Source of the DNA: CAZEDK01 sp964511025
GTDB lineage: Bacteria > Patescibacteriota > Gracilibacteria > UBA1369 > GWF2-33-10
NCBI GenBank assembly: GCA_964511025.1
Contig: CAZEDK010000021.1
Location: 1 to 31,856 of the forward strand
Direction of reading: 5' to 3'
Length of the DNA: 31,856 nucleotides
The notes under the pieces were generated by a model. The model made no database searches. It was not told the origin of the DNA and saw nothing but the letters and a program-made list of their open reading frames with translations. A program made the position numbers and the translations under genes. Below, one piece after another: positions 24,677 through 31,490 of the stretch. The first letter of the stretch is position 1. Each line of letters starts with the position of its first letter.

Positions 24677-26626
24677 GTGAACAAAATAGCAATACTAGAC
24701 CTCGGAAGCCAATATGCCCACTTAATTGCAAGAAGAATTAGGAATCTAGGCGTATACAGTGAAATTCTTGATAACGAAACAAAAGCAACAGAACTCAGGA
24801 ACTATAAGGGGATCATTTTGTCAGGAGGCCCAAATTCGGTATATGAAAAAAGTTCACCAAAAGTTGATCCGGATATTTTTCAACTCAATATTCCTATACT
24901 TGGAATATGTTACGGTCATCAGCTTATTACTCAGATCTTAGGAGGCAAAGTTGATATTGGTCATGGAATTGGAGCGGAATTTGGCAAAGCAGAGATTCTC
25001 ATCAGAAACAACTGTGGAATTTTGAGAAATTTTAAAATCAACGAGGCAAGTCAGGTGTGGATGAGTCATGGAGACAAAGTTACAGAACTGCCAAATGATT
25101 TTGAAATCATGGCAAGTTCAAAGGATGACATGTATTCAGTTGTAGGAAATTTAAACAAAAATATCTATGGTCTTCAGTTTCATCCAGAAGTTGTACACAC
25201 AGAAAAAGGTAATCAAATTTATGGAAATTTTTTGGATATCTGTGAAGCAAAAAAAGATTGGACAACTAAAAGTTTTATAGAACAGATAACGAAAGAAATT
25301 CAAAAACAGGTTGGAAATAGAAAGGTTTTTATGCTTGTAAGCGGAGGCGTTGATAGCAGTGTTGCCTATAGTTTGCTTGTAAAAGCTCTTGGTCAAAGTA
25401 GAGTTAAAGGTTATCTGATAGATACCGGTTTGATGAGAAAAAATGAATGCAGTGATGTGCAAAAAATGTTAAAAAAAGCAAATATCAACATAAAAATTGA
25501 AAATGCAAAAGATGATTTTTTGTCTAATTTGCAAAATCCATCAGCCAATTCTAAAGGAAGTTCACCTGTAGTTGATCCAGAAGAAAAAAGGAAATGGATT
25601 GGTGAAACTTTTTTGGATATTCAAATGAAAATTTCCGAAAGAGAAAATCTTGAACCAAAGCATTGGCTTCTAGGGCAGGGCACTATTTATCCAGATACTA
25701 TTGAAAGTGGTGGCACTAAGCATGCAAATGTGATTAAAACTCACCACAACAGGATTGAAAGAATTCAAAGAATGGTTGAGAAAGGTTTAGTTATAGAGCC
25801 AATTAAAGAGTTATACAAAGATGAAGTAAGAAAGGTTGGTTTAGAATTGGGCTTGCCAAAAAATCTAATACAAAGACAACCATTTCCAGGGCCAGGTTTA
25901 GGTGTAAGAATTTTGTGTAACAGTAATTTTTCTGCTCCCGCAGGCACAACACCTGTAAGGCAATTTTTTGGAGAAAAGAGAATAGATTTTGAGCAACTTA
26001 GTCAAGATATTAATAAGTTTATTAAGCAAGAATTTAAATCTCAATTAAAGGCCGTTGCCTTAGAAATACGATCAGTCGGTGTACAAGGTGATTTTCGAAC
26101 ATATAAATACCCGGTTTGCCTCTATGGAAACGTAAAAAATTGGGAAAATTTGTCAAAAATCTCACCCGCTATAACTAATAAATTTTCAGATATCAATCGG
26201 GTAGTTTATTTAATTGCTCCAAAAGAAATAAATATACAAAAATGCCATTTAACATCAGGTTGGATTACTGAAGATAGAATTCGTACACTACAAAAAGCTG
26301 ATTATTTATCTAGACGGTGGTTAGACAAAATAGACACGTCTAGACAAGTGTGGCAAATGCCAGTTGTGCTCTTACCATTAAGCGTAAACAGTAAAGCAGA
26401 TTTTAATGAATTATTAGATATAAGAAAAAATAAAAAATTGAAAAAAGGCAACGAATCCATTGTCTTGCGTCCAGTTGTATCCGAAGAAGCCATGACAGCG
26501 AATTTCGCCGAAATTTCTATACATGAAGTTAAAAATTTGGCATCAAAAATTATGAAAGATGAGCAAATATCAGCAGTATTCTATGACATTACAAACAAGC
26601 CACCAGGAACTATTGAGTGGGAATAG
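24677..26626 (+). CDS. guaA: GMP synthase (glutamine-hydrolysing), long form
   Basis: This enzyme converts XMP, ATP and glutamine to GMP. The start is GTG 24677. The class I glutamine amidotransferase domain (1-190) has GICYGHQ with Cys78 and the HPEV pair His169/Glu171. The ATP pyrophosphatase domain has P-loop SGGVDSS (222-228). Further motifs are KTHHNR and RQPFPGPGLGVRIL. The protein has 649 residues against about 510-525 for the usual bacterial enzyme. The extra roughly 125 residues lie in the C-terminal dimerisation part, after SVGVQGDFRTYKYP. That part has the arrangement I recall for human-type GMPS, including NRVVYLIAPKE, a second R-x-V segment and the terminal YDITNKPPGTIEWE. It is divergent from the unknown gene at 24581. 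Confidence 0.95.
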   Translation: MNKIAILDLGSQYAHLIARRIRNLGVYSEILDNETKATELRNYKGIILSGGPNSVYEKSSPKVDPDIFQLNIPILGICYGHQLITQILGGKVDIGHGIGAEFGKAEILIRNNCGILRNFKINEASQVWMSHGDKVTELPNDFEIMASSKDDMYSVVGNLNKNIYGLQFHPEVVHTEKGNQIYGNFLDICEAKKDWTTKSFIEQITKEIQKQVGNRKVFMLVSGGVDSSVAYSLLVKALGQSRVKGYLIDTGLMRKNECSDVQKMLKKANINIKIENAKDDFLSNLQNPSANSKGSSPVVDPEEKRKWIGETFLDIQMKISERENLEPKHWLLGQGTIYPDTIESGGTKHANVIKTHHNRIERIQRMVEKGLVIEPIKELYKDEVRKVGLELGLPKNLIQRQPFPGPGLGVRILCNSNFSAPAGTTPVRQFFGEKRIDFEQLSQDINKFIKQEFKSQLKAVALEIRSVGVQGDFRTYKYPVCLYGNVKNWENLSKISPAITNKFSDINRVVYLIAPKEINIQKCHLTSGWITEDRIRTLQKADYLSRRWLDKIDTSRQVWQMPVVLLPLSVNSKADFNELLDIRKNKKLKKGNESIVLRPVVSEEAMTANFAEISIHEVKNLASKIMKDEQISAVFYDITNKPPGTIEWE

Positions 26627-26647
26627 ATAGATTTTAGTTGTTAGTTT

Positions 26648-26712
26648 GTAGTGACACTTATCTTATTGCAATAGGTGTAAAATGAGTGTAGTTTATATGT
26701 AGTTACACTTAT
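26648..26712. promoter_or_regulatory. Array of four TACACTTAT-like sites upstream of fic
   Basis: Four 9-bp sites surround the fic promoter region: GACACTTAT (26653-26661), the reverse sites ATAGGTGTA (26671-26679) and ATGAGTGTA (26682-26690), and TACACTTAT (26704-26712). The outer two lie in a 14-bp direct repeat (26648-26661 and 26699-26712, one mismatch). The inner two are exactly 11 bp apart, on the same helical face. This looks like a multi-site operator, possibly bound by the Fic protein's own C-terminal winged helix. Confidence 0.6.
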
Positions 26713-26720
26713 TTTTGAAA

Positions 26721-28067
26721 ATGTATATAAAAATAGAAAAGCCAAAACTAGCTACCCTAGAAAGAAATATATTTTTTCGAAATAAAATTCAACTTTTTAC
26801 AAACAATAAGGAATTAAATAGCTTAATTGATAAATACGTAAACGATGAATATTTATATTGGGATAAACTTAAATATAAAATAAATAATTTACCTAAAGGT
26901 ATTACTAAAGAAGAATTTTGGTATTGGTTAAGTGAGGTGCGAAAAATTAGTTCCAAAAATTCTCCCATACAAACGTTAGATAAAAAAAAATTTAGATTAA
27001 ATAATTTAAATTATTTTCAGAAATTACTTCATCAAATAGATCTTAATACGGGCGGTAAATTTCTTGGTTTGGATGAAAAAATTGACGAAAAGAAAAAGTA
27101 TCAATTTATGCATAGGGGTTTAATGGAGGAAGCCATTGCGACATCACAGCTTGAGGGTGCAAATACTACTACAAAAGTCGCTAAGGAATTTTTGCGAACC
27201 GGTAGAAAAGCAAAAAATAAATCTGAACATATGATTTTGAATACATACGAAACAATGAAGGCTATAGAAAATGACTATAAAGATAAAAAATTAAGTTTGG
27301 AAATTTTGTTTGAATTACACGATATGATAACAAAAAATACTATAGAAGAAGATCGAATTGGTAAATTTAGAAAGAATGAGGATAAAATCGTAGTTCAAGA
27401 CGCCTTAACTGGAGAAATTGCTTTTGAGACTCCGCCTATTGAATTTGTAAAACAAGAGATGTCAAAATTAATTTTATTTGCAAATGATGAATTAGAAACT
27501 GAATTTATACATCCAATAATAAAAGCTATAATGTTACATTTCTGGATTGGATATTTACACCCATTTTTTGATGGCAACGGAAGGCTTGCTAGAATTTTAT
27601 TTTATTGGTACTTACTTCGAAATAACTATTGGGCTTTTGCCTATTTACCAATATCTGCAATTATTAAAAAATCACCAAAACAATATTCAATGTCTTACAT
27701 GTATACAGAACAGGATGATAATGATTTAACATATTTTTTGGACTATAATATGAGAAAAATTAAGCAAGCAATAAGGGAATTTGAAGAATATATACAAAGA
27801 CAATTTAAAGACAATTTGAAACTTAGTAAAAATTTAAAAATAAATTTTCAATTAAATGATAGACAAATTCAGTTGCTTAAGTATTTAAATGAAGATGAAA
27901 ATAAATATACCACTCTAAAAACGTACATTAATATAAATCAAATATCTAATAAAACTGCCATTAAAGATCTTAAAGAATTAGAAAAAAAAGAATTTTTAAT
28001 TTCTAAAAAAATAGGTAGAAATATCTATTATTATGGTTCTTCAAAAATAGAAAAATACTGTGATTAA
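26721..28067 (+). CDS. Fic family protein with self-inhibitory helix and C-terminal winged helix
   Basis: A predicted AMP-transferase (AMPylator), 448 aa from ATG 26721 (a TTG two codons upstream is possible). An N-terminal region of about 100 residues is followed by the inhibitory motif SQLEG at 142-147 ([S/T]xxxE[G/N], class II, upstream of the Fic core). The catalytic loop HPFFDGNGRLAR starts at His280. The C-terminal residues about 380-440 (LNDRQIQLLKYLNEDEN, then ISNKTAIKDLKELEKKEFL) form a winged-helix DNA-binding domain. All catalytic residues are intact. The family modifies protein targets, which are unknown here. No separate antitoxin is adjacent, as expected for a self-inhibited class II Fic. 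Autoregulation through the upstream site array is plausible. Confidence 0.92.
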   Translation: MYIKIEKPKLATLERNIFFRNKIQLFTNNKELNSLIDKYVNDEYLYWDKLKYKINNLPKGITKEEFWYWLSEVRKISSKNSPIQTLDKKKFRLNNLNYFQKLLHQIDLNTGGKFLGLDEKIDEKKKYQFMHRGLMEEAIATSQLEGANTTTKVAKEFLRTGRKAKNKSEHMILNTYETMKAIENDYKDKKLSLEILFELHDMITKNTIEEDRIGKFRKNEDKIVVQDALTGEIAFETPPIEFVKQEMSKLILFANDELETEFIHPIIKAIMLHFWIGYLHPFFDGNGRLARILFYWYLLRNNYWAFAYLPISAIIKKSPKQYSMSYMYTEQDDNDLTYFLDYNMRKIKQAIREFEEYIQRQFKDNLKLSKNLKINFQLNDRQIQLLKYLNEDENKYTTLKTYININQISNKTAIKDLKELEKKEFLISKKIGRNIYYYGSSKIEKYCD

Positions 28068-28072
28068 TTTTT

Positions 28073-28101
28073 AAGAACCTATCTAAGAACCTGTCTAAGA
28101 A
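28073..28101. repeat. 12-bp tandem repeat between fic and relE
   Basis: AAGAACCTATCT (28073-28084) and AAGAACCTGTCT (28085-28096) are followed by a partial AAGAA (28097-28101). The repeat lies in the short convergent gap and includes the relE stop codon. It does not form a clear terminator hairpin. Confidence 0.7.
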
Positions 28102-28355
28102 TAAAGTTGGCTGTGAGTGCCTATAATATCAAAAAAGATTTCATTGTCATCTAATTCTCTAAATAATACTCGCCAATCACCATTGATATTTATGCTACGA
28201 TATTCTGTTAAGACACCTTGAAGTTTATGATTTCTTAACAAAATGTGTTGTTTGTTGTCTATAAACAAAAAAAGTTTATCTCTAAAAATTTTTTGAATAT
28301 TTTGTGGGGCTTTTTCCAATTCTTTAGTAAATCTTTTTGAAAATGTAATTTTCAT
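28095..28355 (-). CDS. relE: RelE-family mRNA interferase toxin
   Basis: An 86-aa toxin of the RelE/ParE superfamily, which cleaves ribosome-bound mRNA. It has the family's start (MKITFSKRFTKELEKAP), a central YRSININGDWRVLFREL with basic and aromatic residues of the active-site strand, and the end IIGTHSQLYS typical of RelE/YafQ relatives. Length is normal and the frame is intact. Its ATG overlaps the antitoxin stop by 4 nt, with the antitoxin first, the classical relBE order. The exact branch (RelE or YafQ) is not resolved. Confidence 0.88.
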   Translation of the reverse strand: MKITFSKRFTKELEKAPQNIQKIFRDKLFLFIDNKQHILLRNHKLQGVLTEYRSININGDWRVLFRELDDNEIFFDIIGTHSQLYS

Positions 28356-28642
28356 GAATGTTTCTTAATTAATTTATCAATAAAATTTAAAGCTTTTTTA
28401 GGTTTATCAAATTTGTATACTTCACCTTTTTTTCTTTCTTCTTCTGATTCCTTTAGAACCTTTTGTAAATATTTAGAGGGAATTTCGTCTCCTAATTCAA
28501 AGTGTACACTTCTAGTTCTTATAAATTGATGTAAATATCCATTAATAATATCGCTTAAAGATAGACCTAACATTTCTGCTATATTTTGCGCATAAGCTTT
28601 TACCTGAGGTTCTGTTTTAATATTAATAACTGCTGTTTTCAT
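28352..28642 (-). CDS. relB: RelB/DinJ-family antitoxin
   Basis: A 96-aa antitoxin partner of the RelE-like toxin. The N-terminus (MKTAVINIKTEPQVKAYAQN, then LGLSLSDIINGYLHQFI) is the ribbon-helix-helix DNA-binding domain of RelB/DinJ. The C-terminal half is Glu/Lys-rich, as expected for the toxin-neutralising tail. It overlaps the toxin start by 4 nt. Upstream lies an AT-rich inverted repeat (28651-28673) next to the start codon, a likely autoregulatory operator. Confidence 0.87.
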   Translation of the reverse strand: MKTAVINIKTEPQVKAYAQNIAEMLGLSLSDIINGYLHQFIRTRSVHFELGDEIPSKYLQKVLKESEEERKKGEVYKFDKPKKALNFIDKLIKKHS

Positions 28643-28650
28643 ATAAAAAT

Positions 28651-28673
28651 GTATATATAATATATAGATATAC
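28651..28673. promoter_or_regulatory. Operator-like inverted repeat upstream of relBE
   Basis: GTATAT (28651-28656) and ATATAC (28668-28673) form the outer arms of a 23-bp imperfect palindrome, with two further pairs inside, 8 nt before the relB ATG (28642). It overlaps TATATT/TATTAT sequences that could serve as -10, as in autorepressed toxin-antitoxin operons. The AT-rich content makes chance symmetry possible. Confidence 0.45.
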
Positions 28674-28701
28674 TACGCTCATCGTATACACTTTAGCAAT
28701 A

Positions 28702-29223
28702 TTATTTTCCCAAAATCTCCAAAAACCTCGCCAAAGTAAATAGAGCATCAGATAGTCGATTTAAATACTTCAAAGCATTTTCATTGACTTTTTCTGTACG
28801 CGTCAATGTAAACAAACGTCTTTCAGCTCTTCTGCAAATTGTCCTAGCGCAATGTATTGCGGCTTGTACAGAATTGCCTCCAGGTAAAATAAATTTAGTT
28901 AAAGGTTCCAAACATTCACTCATCTCATCAATCCATTTTTCCAAATTTTCAATATCATCAACATCCATTCTTTTGACGTTTAAACTTTCACTTTCAAAAG
29001 GTGTTGCCAAATCTGAACCTAGTCTTAATAAGTCACTCTGCAAACGTTCCAAGGATTTTTGACAAATATTTTTTCCATCCAAAAATGATCGCGCTAAACC
29101 TAAAAAAGAATTTAATTCGTCAACGGTTCCATAGCATTCAACCCGCAAATCATCTTTTGAAATTCTTTTCCCGCCAAAAAGTGAGGTTTGTCCACGATCT
29201 CCTTGTTTTGTATAGATTTTCAT
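28702..29223 (-). CDS. pduO: Cob(I)alamin adenosyltransferase, PduO/MMAB type
   Basis: An ATP:corrinoid adenosyltransferase making adenosylcobalamin, 173 aa. The ATP-binding signature YTKQGDRGQTSLFGG is at the N-terminus, VECYGTVDELNSFLGLAR follows, and ARTICRRAERRL carries the conserved Arg/Glu residues of the trimer interface. Length is normal for the single-domain family. No cobalamin biosynthesis or B12-dependent enzyme gene is in the window, so it probably serves a salvage pathway with targets elsewhere. It lies 8 nt downstream of the DUF3467-like gene and could be the last gene of that operon. Confidence 0.93.
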   Translation of the reverse strand: MKIYTKQGDRGQTSLFGGKRISKDDLRVECYGTVDELNSFLGLARSFLDGKNICQKSLERLQSDLLRLGSDLATPFESESLNVKRMDVDDIENLEKWIDEMSECLEPLTKFILPGGNSVQAAIHCARTICRRAERRLFTLTRTEKVNENALKYLNRLSDALFTLARFLEILGK

Positions 29224-29231
29224 GAAAATAA

Positions 29232-29507
29232 TTATTTCTTTTTTGTAACATTGTCAGTTGGAAATAATCTGTTTAATAGATCTTGTAATTCTTTAATTGT
29301 TTTATGTGGTACTATAATTCTTGAAACCTCTTCTGTAGTACTTTTAAAATCAGTAATATCCTCTTTTTTTGCCTGTACTGGCTTTACTTGATGAAAAATC
29401 AAAGTGACATCATAATCACTTACTATTGTAGATACTAATTGTGCATATTTAGAGGCGGTTGATTTTGTTTGATTAAAATAATCAGAAAATGTGTTTTCTG
29501 TGTCCAT
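29232..29507 (-). CDS. DUF3467-like small protein
   Basis: A 91-aa protein with YAQLVSTIVSDYDVTLIFHQ followed after a variable loop by VSRIIVPHKTIKELQDLLNRL. This resembles the two-part pattern of DUF3467 (a strand pair with D-x-x-L-x-F, then a P-x-x-x-K-x-L-x-x-L-L helix), although the match is by eye only. Function of that family is unknown. It starts 2 nt after the XRE antitoxin stop and is followed after 8 nt by pduO, so it is probably in the antitoxin operon. No membrane segment is present. Confidence 0.6.
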   Translation of the reverse strand: MDTENTFSDYFNQTKSTASKYAQLVSTIVSDYDVTLIFHQVKPVQAKKEDITDFKSTTEEVSRIIVPHKTIKELQDLLNRLFPTDNVTKKK

Positions 29508-29509
29508 AA

Positions 29510-29947
29510 TTATGTAGGTTTAGTAGTTAAAGTTTTGAAAAAGTTATCAATAATTGAGTTTGTCGTGTGTTCAGCTTCATATTCAAATTTATTATTAGAG
29601 CTAGAATCATATGCTTTAGTATACTGGGTTGAGTAGTCACAAAATTCTACTAATTTGTTTTGTTCTGCAAACTTACTAGCGTTAAATATCTTAAGTTCTT
29701 CGCCTAATTCCTCACTAATATCCCATAAAGTAGAACATCTCATATTTTGACCATTTTCTATACGAGCAATTGTACTTTGCTTCATTCCAAGTTTTTGAGC
29801 GAATTCTTTTTGTGAGTAGTTTTTTTCTTTTCTTAATTTTGCTATATTAAATCCTAATTCAAACAACCATGATTCAAATTGAATATTTTTTTCTATTGAA
29901 GGATCTTTTTCGATTATATTTTTTATATATCTGTGATAGCTTTTCAT
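29510..29947 (-). CDS. XRE-family antitoxin (HigA-like)
   Basis: A 145-aa protein with a central HTH_3 domain at about 30-90 (LRKEKNYSQKEFAQKLGMKQ, then STIARIENGQNM). The C-terminal region from about 100 is polar and Ser/Asn-rich, without a recognisable domain. It begins 3 nt after the end of the frameshifted HigB-like toxin remnant, the toxin-first order typical of HigBA modules, which supports an antitoxin role. Its promoter is probably the one upstream of the toxin remnant (30286-30314). The frame is intact, so DNA binding may persist although the toxin seems dead. Confidence 0.85.
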   Translation of the reverse strand: MKSYHRYIKNIIEKDPSIEKNIQFESWLFELGFNIAKLRKEKNYSQKEFAQKLGMKQSTIARIENGQNMRCSTLWDISEELGEELKIFNASKFAEQNKLVEFCDYSTQYTKAYDSSSNNKFEYEAEHTTNSIIDNFFKTLTTKPT

Positions 29948-29950
29948 ATA

Positions 29951-30277
29951 TTAAAATTTAGTAATATTTTTTGCTCTTTCGAATGTTGTTTTTAATTCAT
30001 TAGGTGGCGTATCCATCTCTCTTTTTATCAAATGCATTTAATAAATAAAGAAAATTTTGTTTTAAAAACGCATGGATCCTATATTTTTTCGTTGCAATCT
30101 TTATTTGCACAACTTCATTACCTGATAACTTTAGAATTTTATATCTTTTCCCGTCTATTAACTCTTTACCTTTTTCCGCAAGCTTTATTATTAGTATTTT
30201 TTAAAATCCTTGAGGTTACTTATGCGAACATTTTCTAAATATTTATATACATCATTATGGAAGTTAATTTCTTTCAT
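29951..30277 (-). pseudogene. HigB-like (Gp49/RelE superfamily) toxin broken by two frameshifts
   Basis: Three overlapping frames join into one toxin-like protein of about 107 residues. Part 1 (ATG 30277 to a TAA at 30191-30193) reads MKEINFHNDVYKYLENVRIS onward. Part 2 (about 30000-30205) reads LAEKGKELIDGKRYKILKLS onward, and later KKYRIHAF and LLNAFDKKR. Part 3 (to TAA 29951-29953) reads EMDTPPNELKTTFERAKNIT. Together they show the family pattern: kL-x-dG, an R-x-x-x-F strand, LLxxFxKK and a P-x-x-E helix. The junctions lie in A6 (30197-30202) and an AAAAAGAGAG run (near 30014-30024). The two shifts compensate, so the outer parts share a frame, but the middle has stops in that frame. The XRE gene starts 3 nt downstream. 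Confidence 0.72.
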
Positions 30278-30285
30278 TCTTTGTA

Positions 30286-30314
30286 ATTATAGCATATAAG
30301 TGATAAATATCCAA
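30286..30314 (-). promoter_or_regulatory. Promoter of the HigBA-like operon
   Basis: On the minus strand TTGGAT (30314-30309), a 17-nt spacer and TATAAT (30291-30286) place the transcription start close to the ATG at 30277, giving an almost leaderless transcript. Confidence 0.5.
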
Positions 30315-30356
30315 AATACACCTACAATATATTACATAAGTTATATCTTGTAAATA

Positions 30357-31331
30357 TTAATTCAAATTAATTTCTACAAAAATCGATCTATGATCAGATC
30401 CAACATTGTTCAAAATTTCAAATTGCTTAAACTGAAAATTCTTTGTAGTTAAAATATGATCTATTGGCAAGAAAAAAGGTGTGGATTTTGCCCATGAAAG
30501 ATTTAGACCAAAGAATTTTCTTGGATCTAATAAATTATTTTCTTTAATAAATCTTTTATAAAAATGTCCAAACACAGAAGCATTTAAATCTCCAGCAATT
30601 ATTGTATTTTTTAAATTTTGGATACTAATTTGTTCTGTAAGTTCTTTTAACTGAAAATCAAAAATTTCAAACCAGTCTTTAAATATTGGTGGTGGCGGAT
30701 GAAGAATTGCTATATGAAAAAATTTTGTTGGATCTGAAACTTTGAAAATTAAAAAAGGAATATCCATCTCAATACTTCTATAAATTTCTTCAAAAGGATA
30801 TTTACTATAAAACGCCATTCCAAAACCATCTAGACGAACTAATTCAAACTTATAATCATACCCTTTATCAAGCGCTTCAAAAGCTTTTTTATGATGTTCA
30901 GCAAATTCTACGATAGCTATCACATCAGGCTTTTTTTCATCAATCTGGTTAAATAAATTAGCAAATTTAAAATTATCTCTATATATATTTGAGAAAAGAA
31001 TTTTTAAATCACATAAATCATTTTTATCGCACCTAGATTTCATTTCGGAAGCGCGGGCAATTGGTCTTTTTTTTCTAAACTTCAAATAAGGCAAAATAAA
31101 ATATAAATTACCAATTGAGCCAAGTATAATAAAGGCTAATAGCCCCCCCGACAAAGAAGGTGGGGGAATTAAAAAGCTACTTACAATTAAACTAAAGCCT
31201 AACAAAAAATACTGCACGCGAAAATGACTCCAAAGATCGAAAAAGAAATGAAATCTAGCTAAAAATGCAAAAATATTTGCAATGATTAATAAAATTGTGA
31301 AAAAATACCAAATATTTACTAATAACGACAT
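30357..31331 (-). CDS. Membrane-anchored endonuclease/exonuclease/phosphatase family protein
   Basis: A 324-aa EEP-superfamily protein. The N-terminal 90 residues contain about three hydrophobic helices, followed by a basic segment (KFRKKRPIAR). The catalytic domain starts near residue 108 (DLKILFSNIYRDN) with an acidic VAIVEFAEHHK. Active-site motifs AGDLNAS (Asp248), IDHILTT and GSDHRSIF (His314) are intact. Members hydrolyse phosphodiester bonds in DNA, RNA, inositol phosphates or sphingolipids; topology suggests an outward-facing domain, but the substrate is unknown. This layout resembles the YafD-like branch. A GC-rich patch at 31142-31165 encodes a PPPPSLSGG loop between membrane helices. 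It is monocistronic. Confidence 0.88.
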   Translation of the reverse strand: MSLLVNIWYFFTILLIIANIFAFLARFHFFFDLWSHFRVQYFLLGFSLIVSSFLIPPPSLSGGLLAFIILGSIGNLYFILPYLKFRKKRPIARASEMKSRCDKNDLCDLKILFSNIYRDNFKFANLFNQIDEKKPDVIAIVEFAEHHKKAFEALDKGYDYKFELVRLDGFGMAFYSKYPFEEIYRSIEMDIPFLIFKVSDPTKFFHIAILHPPPPIFKDWFEIFDFQLKELTEQISIQNLKNTIIAGDLNASVFGHFYKRFIKENNLLDPRKFFGLNLSWAKSTPFFLPIDHILTTKNFQFKQFEILNNVGSDHRSIFVEINLN

Positions 31332-31490
31332 AGGTTTGAAACATTTTTATTGTTTTTACTGTTTTAGTATATGGAAAAATTTGAAATCATGCTATGATTG
31401 AGTTTTGAGTTTCGGGAACTTTAGATTTTTAACATCCAAATATTAGCATATTTATCTTCGGTTTTTCAGAGCGTTCTTAATTATAATTAT

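Noticed and set aside
30014..30205. Programmed -1/+1 recoding to express the split HigB-like toxin
   Set aside because: Two separate shifts would be needed and neither site is a canonical slippery heptamer with a clear downstream structure; mutation or read error is simpler.
30032..30238. 68-codon plus-strand frame with hydrophobic residues
   Set aside because: It is antisense to the reconstructed toxin remnant; its hydrophobicity follows from complementing A-rich coding DNA and it has no promoter or start context.
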